DNA of 57,263 nt from DAOTZR01 sp034432595 (GTDB lineage: Bacteria; Chloroflexota; Anaerolineae; B4-G1; SLSP01): assembly GCA_034432595.1 (NCBI GenBank), contig DAOUBT010000007.1:1-57263 (forward strand). The letters are read 5' to 3'. Positions 8,208 through 15,722 of the stretch are shown in pieces. The position numbers and the translations under genes were made by a program. The number at the start of each line of letters is the position of its first letter. The stretch's first letter is position 1. Under the pieces are notes generated by a model that was not told the DNA's origin, ran no database searches, and was given only the letters and a program-made list of their open reading frames with translations.

Positions 8208-8966
8208 TCATTCCCCGGCATCCCCGGCATCCTCACTCGCTGCCTTTTTCTTCTTGAAATCCACAAAACGATAGCCAATGCCGCGTTCGGTGAAAATGTA
8301 ACGCGGCTTTGCGGGATCTGGTTCGATGCGTTGCCGCAAGTAGCTGATGTAAAGGCGGAGATAGTCCAGCTCGTCACGGTACTCCGGCCCCCATACTTTG
8401 GACAGGAGCGTCTCCGAAGGAACCGTCCAGCCCGCGTTTTCGATGAGATGCCGCAATAAGCGAAACTCGGTTGGGCGCAGTTTGATGCGCTCACCTTCAA
8501 CAATCACTTCACCGGTGTTCAGGTCCAAACTCAGGCGCTCGTCAATCTCGATAATGGGATTGCGTTCCTCACCTGATTGGACACGCCGCAGCACAGCCCG
8601 TAGACGGCTTACCAGCTCGCGCGGGCTGAAAGGCTTGGTGATGTAATCATCCGCACCACCGTCCAGCCCACGCACTTTATCATCCTCGGTGTTGCGCACC
8701 GTGAGCATGATGACCGGCGCGTTGCTCAACTCGCGAATCATGCGCAGCGTCTCGAAGCCATCCATCTCCGGCATCATCACGTCAAGCAAAATCGCATCCG
8801 GCATGTGCAGGCGCACCTGTTCGAGCGCTTCCAGGCCGTTGTGAGCCTCGATGACGCGAAATCCTTCCATTTCGAGGTTCACGCGCACAAAGCGGATGAT
8901 GCGCGGCTCGTCATCTACCACCAGCACAAGCGGACGGGTGGCCTCATTCGCGGACGAAGGTGACAA
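8208..8966 (-). CDS. Two-component response regulator, OmpR/PhoB family
   Basis: This is a DNA-binding response regulator. The receiver domain (12-125) has the acidic pair D18/D19, phospho-acceptor D62 in LLDVMMPEMDG, T89 and K111 (TKPF). The C-terminal winged helix (about 140-238) has the usual RPTEFRLLRHL and YIFTERGIGYRF motifs. A Lys-rich, acidic tail follows. The start seems to be TTG at 8966, with GAGGAAG just before it, overlapping the end of the upstream 80-residue gene by 23 bases. No histidine kinase lies next to it. The nearest kinase is the Ser/Thr kinase at the head of the same block, so input from a distant histidine kinase or cross-phosphorylation is possible. Confidence 0.93.
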   Translation of the reverse strand: MSPSSANEATRPLVLVVDDEPRIIRFVRVNLEMEGFRVIEAHNGLEALEQVRLHMPDAILLDVMMPEMDGFETLRMIRELSNAPVIMLTVRNTEDDKVRGLDGGADDYITKPFSPRELVSRLRAVLRRVQSGEERNPIIEIDERLSLDLNTGEVIVEGERIKLRPTEFRLLRHLIENAGWTVPSETLLSKVWGPEYRDELDYLRLYISYLRQRIEPDPAKPRYIFTERGIGYRFVDFKKKKAASEDAGDAGE

Positions 8967-9186
8967 TTTCTTCCTCTTCCTCGCCCGGCATAATTTCTAC
9001 ACTGTGGATACGGTGCCAGGGAAAGATGGCAACGTTCGTTTCGGCCAGGAAATACGGCACATCGCGCCCATCCCGCAGGCGCGGACTGCTTACTTTAAGA
9101 AATTGCGCGGTCGGTTCGGGAAGATCTTCAATCTCCCCCAAAACCGCATCTTCATTGAGTACATGAATCAAAACCGTATAGGGCAT
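8944..9186 (-). CDS. Conserved-looking 80-residue protein of unknown function
   Basis: ATG at 9186 has an excellent ribosome site (GGAGG six bases upstream) and sits 11 bases after the FHA gene stop. The protein begins MPYTVLIHVLNEDAVLGEIE and ends in an acidic EEEEEIVTFVRE. Beta-strand-like segments alternate with loops (TAQFLKVSSPR, YFLAETNVAIFPWHRIHSVEI), which loosely recalls small Sm-like or PilZ-like barrels, but there is no diagnostic motif. It overlaps the response-regulator start, which suggests coupled translation and a role in the same pathway. Function unknown. Confidence 0.75.
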   Translation of the reverse strand: MPYTVLIHVLNEDAVLGEIEDLPEPTAQFLKVSSPRLRDGRDVPYFLAETNVAIFPWHRIHSVEIMPGEEEEEIVTFVRE

Positions 9187-9197
9187 GCCCACCTCCC

Positions 9198-9734
9198 CTA
9201 TTTTTCTTTGTTCGCCGTGTGGATGTTGATCTTCAGGCGTGTGGTCCCCAGGGTCAAAATATCGCCGTTGTTCAGCGCATAAGGCAGGTAAGGCGTCAGG
9301 CGCTCGGAGTTGAGATAGGTCCCGTTGGTGCTGTCCAGGTCTTCGACGTAGCAAACCCCGTCCCGATTGTAGATGCGCGCGTGGCGGCGCGACACCCCCT
9401 GCTCCAGCCCACCTTCAGGGGCCATATCCAGTTCCGGGAAAACGCCGTGCGCGGCATCGAGTCGTCCAATGAGGATTTCGCGTTCCACCGAAAGCAGCAC
9501 GCGGCGGCCACTGTGGAGAATCTGAATTTCAATCGTGGTCACCGGAGCGGGCCGCGCAGTGGAGCGCACGTCCCAGGGGCGCACACCGTGCTCTTCGTCC
9601 GGCTCGGCCAGCGGTTCGGTGCGCAGTGGGCCGCCGGAAGGGAGGTACGTTCCACACTGCACGCAAAAGAGCGTGCCGGGAATGTTCACGGCATTACAGG
9701 ATGGACAGATAACTTCCTGGGATGATTTGTCCAT
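9198..9734 (-). CDS. Zinc-ribbon plus FHA domain protein
   Basis: This is a phosphothreonine-reading adaptor. An N-terminal zinc ribbon (C10, C13, C24, C27) is followed by a low-complexity linker and a C-terminal FHA domain (about 75-172) with the usual ILIGR, a serine in the SRRHARI motif, and STNGTYLN. FHA domains bind phospho-Thr peptides, so the partner is probably a target of the Ser/Thr kinase encoded upstream in the block. ATG at 9734 follows AAAGGAG. It lies 83 bases after the J-domain/VWA gene, and that gap contains a possible promoter, so it may also be transcribed separately. No transmembrane segment is seen. Confidence 0.92.
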   Translation of the reverse strand: MDKSSQEVICPSCNAVNIPGTLFCVQCGTYLPSGGPLRTEPLAEPDEEHGVRPWDVRSTARPAPVTTIEIQILHSGRRVLLSVEREILIGRLDAAHGVFPELDMAPEGGLEQGVSRRHARIYNRDGVCYVEDLDSTNGTYLNSERLTPYLPYALNNGDILTLGTTRLKINIHTANKEK

Positions 9735-9787
9735 GCTTGATCTCCTTTCTCGGCAGCACCGGGCGAACCTGAGTTTGTAGCGCCTTA

Positions 9788-9815
9788 ATCTTACCGCAAC
9801 CTGCTTTTAACGCAA
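9788..9815 (-). promoter_or_regulatory. Possible internal promoter before the FHA gene
   Basis: Read leftwards, TTGCGT (9815-9810) and TAAGAT (9793-9788) are 16 bases apart, about 54 bases before the FHA start. The boxes are fair matches only. Confidence 0.4.
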
Positions 9816-9817
9816 GC

Positions 9818-11299
9818 TTACCGTCCACGCGGGATGGTCAGGCTGCGCGTCCCATAGCGCACCTCTTTGCGGCCCTTGGCGCTGGCCTTCTCACCCTTTT
9901 CGATGCGCTGAGCTTCCAACATCGCCACGTGCCCCAAATCCGAATAGCCCATATCAAATAAGCGCGTAGCCGCGGATTCGAGCAACGAAGTAGCACGACG
10001 CACATCCCCTGATTCCAACACCTTCCAGGCCTGTTCTTGCAGGCGGAAGACGCTCAGCCGCGCCAACAAATTCACCAGACGCGGGGGGACCTCTTCCTCG
10101 GTCATTTGGTGCACAAAGGTAATGTTCACATCCCGACGGATATTGACCGATTCATGCGAGTCGGCCAGAACACCGCTCAGCTCAAAACGCCCCACACGGC
10201 GCTCACCTTGCTCTGAACCGGCTTCAATAACCCACTCGAAAAGGAGCGCATGAGGTTGATCCTCGCTCAGGTCCCCTAATTCAAAAATCGTTTCGTTATA
10301 CTCCGCCTTGCCGTGAATGGGTTCCATATAAGGCAACACGCGAAAAGCGGCGTGAATCCGGGCGTAGGTGATCAGGTTGCACTTCAAGCGAACCTGTCGC
10401 AGCACGATGCCGGCCAGGTCATTCAGAAGGCGACGGAGCACATCACGAATTTGCCGCGGCGAGCTGATATACTCCGAGACACCGCCACTGCGCTGCGCCA
10501 CCTCGTCCAGCAAGGCGTCGTTCCAATCTTCGCCAATTCCCAGGGCAATGATACCCACGCCTTGCGCTTTGGCCATGCTTGCCAGGTTGCGGATTTTCTC
10601 ATCATCGCCATAAGTGTGACCATCGGTGAGGAGAATCACGTAGGTAATATATTTATCGGTCGGATAAGCGCTCACCTCATGCAAGGCGGTCAGCAGGCCC
10701 TGATAAATCTCCGTCCCCCCTCCAGGCATGAGGCCCATCACCGCCGAACGCAGCGCCACCTTATCCTGCGCCGCGGAAGAGGGGATTTCCACTTTGGCCC
10801 GGTCACTAAAAGAGATGACCGCCAACTGATCCTCCGGTTGCAGGTAGTCAATCAAATCCACCGCGGCCATCTTCACATTGTCGAGGCGCGTTCCTTTCAT
10901 GGAGGTGCTGCGATCAATCACCAGGGCCAGATTGAGCGGCACACGTTTCTTGCTCGAACCACGCCCCTTTGCATCTATATCCAACAAAACATACAGCATT
11001 TGGGGACCGGGCATGATGCGCAGCGTGGTTCGGCTAAGCGTAAGCTCACAGCTTAAAGGGGCAGAACGTACTGTACCCCGCGCCTGCCGCTGCCGATCAT
11101 ACGCGCGGCGCAACGGCTCCTCGCGCAGCACCTCGTAGGCTTCCTGCACCAGACGGAACTTCGCTTCATCTCCCTCAGGATTATCCGGATGATAACGCCG
11201 CACCAGCTCGCGGTAGGCGCTCTTGATCTCCTCCGGCGTGGCATTTTGGCTTACGCCGAGGATGTCGTAATAGTCCTTGTTGGGATCAATGGGTCTCAT
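9818..11299 (-). CDS. J-domain / von Willebrand factor A fusion protein
   Basis: The N-terminal 70 residues are a DnaJ-type J domain (YYDILGVSQNATPEEIKSAY) with the essential HPD tripeptide at 37-39, the motif that stimulates Hsp70 ATPase. After a short linker comes a VWA domain (about 118-300) with an intact metal-binding DRSTS (D129, S131, S133), GGGTE and LLTDG. The remaining 190 residues are a beta-rich segment and a helical tail ending in a basic stretch. ATG at 11299 overlaps the phosphatase stop (ATGA), so translation is coupled. A J domain fused to VWA inside a kinase/phosphatase operon is unusual. It might recruit DnaK to assemble or remodel a VWA-dependent complex; that is inference. 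No membrane segment is visible. Confidence 0.92.
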   Translation of the reverse strand: MRPIDPNKDYYDILGVSQNATPEEIKSAYRELVRRYHPDNPEGDEAKFRLVQEAYEVLREEPLRRAYDRQRQARGTVRSAPLSCELTLSRTTLRIMPGPQMLYVLLDIDAKGRGSSKKRVPLNLALVIDRSTSMKGTRLDNVKMAAVDLIDYLQPEDQLAVISFSDRAKVEIPSSAAQDKVALRSAVMGLMPGGGTEIYQGLLTALHEVSAYPTDKYITYVILLTDGHTYGDDEKIRNLASMAKAQGVGIIALGIGEDWNDALLDEVAQRSGGVSEYISSPRQIRDVLRRLLNDLAGIVLRQVRLKCNLITYARIHAAFRVLPYMEPIHGKAEYNETIFELGDLSEDQPHALLFEWVIEAGSEQGERRVGRFELSGVLADSHESVNIRRDVNITFVHQMTEEEVPPRLVNLLARLSVFRLQEQAWKVLESGDVRRATSLLESAATRLFDMGYSDLGHVAMLEAQRIEKGEKASAKGRKEVRYGTRSLTIPRGR

Positions 11300-12297
11300 G
11301 CAATACCAGGTCCCATCCGTGCCAGGATGACGGTGATGTTATCCGGACCGCCGGCGGCATTGGCCGCCCTCACCAGACGTTGAACGGCCTGATGGACGTT
11401 GGCGGAGCCGTAGACCATATCGGCGATTTCGGCTTCAGAAACCATGCTCCACAGCCCATCGCAGCATAAAAGGACGTAATCACCCGGCTCCAACGTTTCG
11501 GTGAAAACATCCACTTCAAGCGCCGAGGTTTGCCCCACAGCACGATAAAGAACGTTACGATGAGGATGATTACTGGCTTCTTCAGCGGTTAGCTGTCCCA
11601 TTTCGATCAGGCGGCTTACCAGCGAGTGGTCATGGGTTAACAGACGCGGCGGCGCAGGCGGATGCAGCACGTAGGCGCGACTGTCGCCGACGTGGGCTAC
11701 AAAAAGCCGCCCCCCCAGGATCATGCCGCATGTCAGCGTGGTACCGCTGCCCGGCAATTGCTGCACCACCATGCGATTGGCACGCGACACGGCGTTAATC
11801 ATCACCTCAGTGATGGAAAGCTGGGCCGAAGCCCGCTCCCGCACGTCCAGCAAAGGAATGTACAGTTCGTTCATCAGGTAGGCCGCGGCACTCCGACAGG
11901 CTAAGGAACTGGCCATTTCGCCAGCCTGATGTCCCCCCATGCCGTCCGCCAGGATAAGCAGCGCAAAAGGAGCAACACTATCCGAGCCTTCCTGCTCGCC
12001 CGTCATGACAAAGACAGCGTCTTCGTTACGTGGACGCACCTGACCTGAATCGGAGAGCCAGGCCACCTCAAAAGCGCCTAGAAAAGCGGCTTCAGAGGCA
12101 GGTTCCACTGCTGGCGTCTCCTCCACAGCCGGCATTTCGACATCCGGCGGAGCAACCTCAGATTCAGCCTCAGTCGGCACTCTGGCCAGTGCTTCAAACT
12201 CTTGCCGTACCTTTTCTGTAGTCTCTTCCAAACTTTCAACCGGCACGGAAGGTGTCAAACCCAAGCGTTCTTTTAAAGCTTGCCACAGGTTTTTCAT
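11296..12297 (-). CDS. PP2C-type Ser/Thr protein phosphatase
   Basis: This is a metal-dependent phosphatase (PPM family) expected to reverse the action of the kinase encoded just upstream. A Pro/Glu-rich, probably disordered N-terminal region (about 1-72) precedes the catalytic domain, which has all main motifs: RPRNED (N91-D93), LADGMGG (D118-G122), GDSRAY and, near the C-terminus, GGPDNITVI, with the metal-binding aspartates intact. At 333 residues it is longer than minimal bacterial PP2C (about 240) because of the N-terminal extension. It starts 14 bases after the kinase stop and overlaps the J-domain/VWA gene by four bases. It looks soluble, without a membrane anchor. Confidence 0.95.
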   Translation of the reverse strand: MKNLWQALKERLGLTPSVPVESLEETTEKVRQEFEALARVPTEAESEVAPPDVEMPAVEETPAVEPASEAAFLGAFEVAWLSDSGQVRPRNEDAVFVMTGEQEGSDSVAPFALLILADGMGGHQAGEMASSLACRSAAAYLMNELYIPLLDVRERASAQLSITEVMINAVSRANRMVVQQLPGSGTTLTCGMILGGRLFVAHVGDSRAYVLHPPAPPRLLTHDHSLVSRLIEMGQLTAEEASNHPHRNVLYRAVGQTSALEVDVFTETLEPGDYVLLCCDGLWSMVSEAEIADMVYGSANVHQAVQRLVRAANAAGGPDNITVILARMGPGIA

Positions 12298-12311
12298 GCC
12301 AACTCCTTTAG

Positions 12312-14471
12312 CTAAGCGGGGAAAGCGTACACGGCATTGTCCGTCGCCCCCAGATAAAGCACCCCATCATCCACCAGCAGGGTGCCGGTGATAGCACCAT
12401 CGAGTTTATAACGCCAGCGCAAACCACCACTTTGGGCGTCTAAACAATACAAATGACCGTCTATATCCCCAAAATAGACGCGATCACCATAAATAGCTGG
12501 TGTGCACGTCACTTTTGCTTCGCACTCATAGCGCCACACGACCCGGCCCTCGTTCACGTCCAAAGCGTAGAAGGCGCCATCTGTTGAGCCGAAAAACACC
12601 GTCCGCTGGAAAATAATCGGGCTGGAGACAACCGGTCCGCCGGTGCGGTAGCGCCAGACTACCCAGCCGGAGCGGTTGTCCAGGGCGTAAAAATTCCAAT
12701 CCATGGACCCCAACAACACCAATCCCTTGTGCATCACCGGCGAAGAGAGGAAAGCGCGGCGAGCGCGGAAACGCCACTTGTTCTCCCGATTCAAGCCCAG
12801 AGCGTAGCAGTTGCCTTCGGTGTCTGCAAAGACAATTAAGTTCTCTTCGATGTACGGGCGCGTGCGCACCTGTCCGTCCGTTGCATAGTTCCAAACCTTA
12901 CGCCCACTTCCCAGGTGGATGGCGTAGAGATTATGGTCATCCGACCCAATGAAAACGTGCCCGTAAGCCACCTGTGGCGAAGAGTAGATTTTCCCTTTGG
13001 TGGGCATGGACCAGGCCAGGCGACCACTGCGCGCATTAACCGCATACACCACCCCATCGGTCGAGCCAAAAACAACCAGCCCTTCAGCCACGCAGGGGGT
13101 GGACCCAAGGCCGCCCTCAGTGGGGTATTTCCACACGAATTCCCCACTCTCGGCGTCAACGGCGTACAGGTTGTTATCGTAAGAAGGCACGAACACTAAC
13201 CCCTCAAACAGAGCCAGACCGGCGCGCACCTCATCCTCGCAGGCGAAACGCCAGAGCGGTTTAATGGTACTTTCGACAAACGCGGCGGTCTCCCCGGTCC
13301 GCGGCGCCGGAGCGGCGCTGCTCAACCCACGCGCGCTGTTAAGCGCAAGCAGGGCGCGCTTCAATTCCTCGGCGGTGTTCCAGCGCTTGTTGATATCGTA
13401 TTCCAGGCAGCGATTGATAACCTCGATCAACTCCCGCGAAACTGTCGGGTTGGTCTTGTGGATAGGGCGCTCATGAAAAGAGAAAGGCGGCTCCAGGCGC
13501 GGGTCCTGCTTGCTGAGCAGGTGATGTAACGTGGCGCCGAGGGCGTAAATATCACAGCGCGGTTCTGCAATGCCGCGGTACTGTTCGGGTGGCGAATACC
13601 CCTCCGTACCGATCATCGTGCCTTTTTCACCGCTTTGGAAGAGCTTGGCAATGCCGAAGTCCACAAGGCGAATGCGCCCGTGGTCATCCAACATGATGTT
13701 CGAGGGCTTCAGGTCACGAAAGACGATGGGCTTGGGCTTATTGTTGTGGAGATAAGAAAGCACATCGCACAACTGTACGGCCCAATCCACCACCGTGGTT
13801 TCGGAGAAAAAGCCTTCGGTTTCCGCGAGCAGAGCTTCAAGGTCCTTGCCGCTGACGAACTCCAGGACCAGGTAGCTGCGCACGCCCTCGGTGAAGAAGT
13901 CGTACACCTGCGGAATGGCGGGATGGCTGAGCGTGGCGAGGATGCTGGCTTCGCGCTCGAAGTTGCGCACGATCATCTGCCGTACTTGCGGGTCCGTGGA
14001 CGTGTTGATCATTTCCTTGACCGCGCACAAGCGCATGACATTGGCAAAACGCAGGTCCTGCGCTTTGTACACTGCACCCATGCCGCCCACACCGATAACA
14101 CCCAGAATCTTGTAACGCCCCTGCAGAAGCGTGCCTTCCATCAGCAGGCCTTCGGTTGGGATAGGCTTTTCCGGTTCGCGGCGGATCTGGCGCGTTTCGG
14201 GGGCGGCGACAGCCGGCGCCGCCGGTACGGATGGAGCTGCAGGGAGTGCTGTTTCGGGCGCAGCAGCATTGCCAATCAGGCGCGTTGCGGGTGCTTCGCC
14301 CTCAGCTGCATGGGGTGGAACCGGCATCGCCGCATCCGGCGGCAGATTCGACTCCAGGGAGAGGGGACGACGCAGGCGCTGCGAGAGGCCACGAATCTGC
14401 CGCGTCTCAAGGCTGCGATCGCGGTCTACACTGGGACTGTTTTCTTTTTTTTCATCCTCTGGTTTTCCCAT
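12312..14471 (-). CDS. Ser/Thr protein kinase with C-terminal PQQ-type beta-propeller
   Basis: This is a Hanks-type kinase of 719 residues. A 115-residue Pro/Ala-rich N-terminal tail carries three T-R-(Q/L)-I motifs (T23, T63, T93). The kinase domain (about 118-385) has the glycine loop GVGGMGAVYK (127-136), K152, the catalytic loop IVFRDLKPSN (D253, N258; Phe replaces the usual His before RD) and DFG (271-273). From about 405 to the end there are repeated units of the type W-x-YxT-G-x-V-x-S-P-x-V...YAL, forming a PQQ/quinoprotein-like propeller, probably a ligand- or protein-binding sensor. There is no transmembrane helix, unlike PknB. It heads the signalling block and has a good promoter. 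Confidence 0.96.
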   Translation of the reverse strand: MGKPEDEKKENSPSVDRDRSLETRQIRGLSQRLRRPLSLESNLPPDAAMPVPPHAAEGEAPATRLIGNAAAPETALPAAPSVPAAPAVAAPETRQIRREPEKPIPTEGLLMEGTLLQGRYKILGVIGVGGMGAVYKAQDLRFANVMRLCAVKEMINTSTDPQVRQMIVRNFEREASILATLSHPAIPQVYDFFTEGVRSYLVLEFVSGKDLEALLAETEGFFSETTVVDWAVQLCDVLSYLHNNKPKPIVFRDLKPSNIMLDDHGRIRLVDFGIAKLFQSGEKGTMIGTEGYSPPEQYRGIAEPRCDIYALGATLHHLLSKQDPRLEPPFSFHERPIHKTNPTVSRELIEVINRCLEYDINKRWNTAEELKRALLALNSARGLSSAAPAPRTGETAAFVESTIKPLWRFACEDEVRAGLALFEGLVFVPSYDNNLYAVDAESGEFVWKYPTEGGLGSTPCVAEGLVVFGSTDGVVYAVNARSGRLAWSMPTKGKIYSSPQVAYGHVFIGSDDHNLYAIHLGSGRKVWNYATDGQVRTRPYIEENLIVFADTEGNCYALGLNRENKWRFRARRAFLSSPVMHKGLVLLGSMDWNFYALDNRSGWVVWRYRTGGPVVSSPIIFQRTVFFGSTDGAFYALDVNEGRVVWRYECEAKVTCTPAIYGDRVYFGDIDGHLYCLDAQSGGLRWRYKLDGAITGTLLVDDGVLYLGATDNAVYAFPA

Positions 14472-14501
14472 AGCTCAGCCCTCTTAGCACGACTTGTAAA
14501 A

Positions 14502-14529
14502 ATTATACGGTTAAAATGGGGAAAAGCAA
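14502..14529 (-). promoter_or_regulatory. Promoter of the kinase operon
   Basis: Read leftwards, TTGCTT (14529-14524) and a perfect TATAAT (14507-14502) are 16 bases apart, 31 bases before the kinase ATG. It diverges from the mscL promoter. A near-palindrome with a CCATGG centre at 14555-14571 lies between the two. Confidence 0.7.
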
Positions 14530-14624
14530 CTGCCCGTAAAGACCTGGCATCATCGGTTAACCATGGTAACCCCGCAGTCCAACATTCTGACCCCTAAAAT
14601 CATCGCAACAGAGATGGAATATTC

Positions 14625-14652
14625 TTGCATTCTTCGCCATGCGTGCTACAAT
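14625..14652 (+). promoter_or_regulatory. Promoter of mscL
   Basis: TTGCAT (14625-14630) and TACAAT (14647-14652) are 16 bases apart, 41 bases before the mscL ATG. Confidence 0.65.
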
Positions 14653-14693
14653 TTTTGTGTTCTTACATTTTACCTTACTCAAGGGAGGCTACG

Positions 14694-15143
14694 ATGCTCA
14701 AGGAGTTCAAGGAATTCGCGATGCGTGGTAACGTCTTCGACATGGCCGTCGGCATCATCATCGGCGGGGCCTTCGGCAAAATCGTCACATCCTTTGTGAA
14801 CGACATCCTGATGCCCCCCATCGGCCTTTTGATTGGCGGGCTTGACTTTGCCAACCTCTTCATTGCCCTGGACGGGAAGAGCTATCCCTCCTTGCAGGCC
14901 GCCAAAGACGCCGGTGCCGCCACGATTAACTACGGTGTGTTTATCAACACCGTATTGGACTTCATCATCGTGGCCTTTGTCATCTTCCTGCTGGTGCGGC
15001 AAATGAATCGCATGCGCCGCGCTAAGGAGGAAGCGCCCGCTGCGCCGGCTGAACCGACCACCAAGGAGTGCCCCTATTGCGCTTCGATCATTCCCATCAA
15101 AGCCAGGCGCTGCCCGCACTGCACATCGCAATTGGAGGCGTAA
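14694..15143 (+). CDS. mscL: Large-conductance mechanosensitive channel MscL with C-terminal zinc ribbon
   Basis: This is a homopentameric pressure-release channel of the inner membrane. It has the amphipathic N-terminal helix LKEFKEFAMRGNVFDMAVG, the pore-lining TM1 (about 16-42, GIIIGGAFGKIVTS), a periplasmic loop and TM2 (about 78-103), a charged cytoplasmic helix and an added C-terminal zinc ribbon (CPYC...CPHC). AAGGGAGG seven bases before ATG at 14694 sets the start; the frame is open further upstream, but without a ribosome site. Length (149 aa) is normal plus the ribbon. Single gene between its own promoter and a terminator. Confidence 0.96.
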   Translation: MLKEFKEFAMRGNVFDMAVGIIIGGAFGKIVTSFVNDILMPPIGLLIGGLDFANLFIALDGKSYPSLQAAKDAGAATINYGVFINTVLDFIIVAFVIFLLVRQMNRMRRAKEEAPAAPAEPTTKECPYCASIIPIKARRCPHCTSQLEA

Positions 15144-15166
15144 GCCCTTTAGCACCATGCTAAACC

Positions 15167-15196
15167 AAAAGCGGAGGGGATACCCCCTCCGCTTTT
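15167..15196. terminator. Bidirectional intrinsic terminator
   Basis: AAAAGCGGAGGGG (15167-15179) pairs with CCCCTCCGCTTTT (15184-15196), 13 base pairs with an ATAC loop. It lies between the convergent mscL and transporter genes. Confidence 0.85.
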
Positions 15197-15216
15197 GCCT
15201 TGCATGGCAAACAGAC

Positions 15217-15678
15217 TCACTTGAGGTTCAGCACCACAATCCCGCTTACGGTAAGCAACATTCCGATGACAAGCTTGGGGCTAAGCGCCTCAGCATGGAG
15301 GTCCAACCCGAGCAGGCGCCCAATGTAGGGAGCGGCCAGACCAATCAAGGCGCTGAACAGTGGCGAGGTAAAAGCGATAGGCATCACTTGACTCAAGGAG
15401 CTGGCCCCTTTGAGCGCGGCGTAGAAGCACAACATCCCCACCGAGCCGGCCACAATCCCACCGCCGATGACCATCATCGCCAGGGCCTTACCGCCTGCGG
15501 CTGGAATTTGCTTCCACTGCGAGAAGCTGGCCAGGCTCAGAATCACCAGCGCAACCGCTGTGCGAATGGTGATGCCGACCTGCGGCGAAAGGCCACCGAG
15601 CTTCAAGCCCTGCTTCTCAAAAAAACCACCGAAGCCCCAGGCCATCGCGGTAAACAAAGCCAGAAGTTGCGGACTCAT
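15217..15678 (-). CDS. Half-size EamA / DMT-family transporter
   Basis: This is an integral membrane protein of 153 residues with about five hydrophobic helices (around 3-20, 35-50, 65-85, 95-118 and 130-150). It resembles one EamA repeat: FTAMAWGFGGFFEKQGL near the start, AALKGASSLSQVMPIAFTSPLFSALIG in the middle and VIGMLLTVSGIVVLNLK at the end. Most EamA proteins contain two such repeats (about 300 residues), so this would have to dimerise, as small multidrug-resistance proteins do. ATG at 15678 follows GGGGAGG. Substrate unknown. It follows the four-repeat lipoprotein-like gene by 44 bases and may share its transcript. Confidence 0.85.
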   Translation of the reverse strand: MSPQLLALFTAMAWGFGGFFEKQGLKLGGLSPQVGITIRTAVALVILSLASFSQWKQIPAAGGKALAMMVIGGGIVAGSVGMLCFYAALKGASSLSQVMPIAFTSPLFSALIGLAAPYIGRLLGLDLHAEALSPKLVIGMLLTVSGIVVLNLK

Positions 15679-15722
15679 ACTACCCTCCCCAAAAGAGAAT
15701 TTCTTGCATCCTGCCGGATGCG

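Noticed and set aside
14555..14571. Near-palindrome with CCATGG centre between divergent kinase and mscL promoters
   Set aside because: One unpaired base and short arms; could be an operator, but too weak to list as a feature.
13635..14597. 320-codon plus-strand frame opposite the kinase
   Set aside because: Shadow of the kinase coding sequence; no ribosome site or domain.
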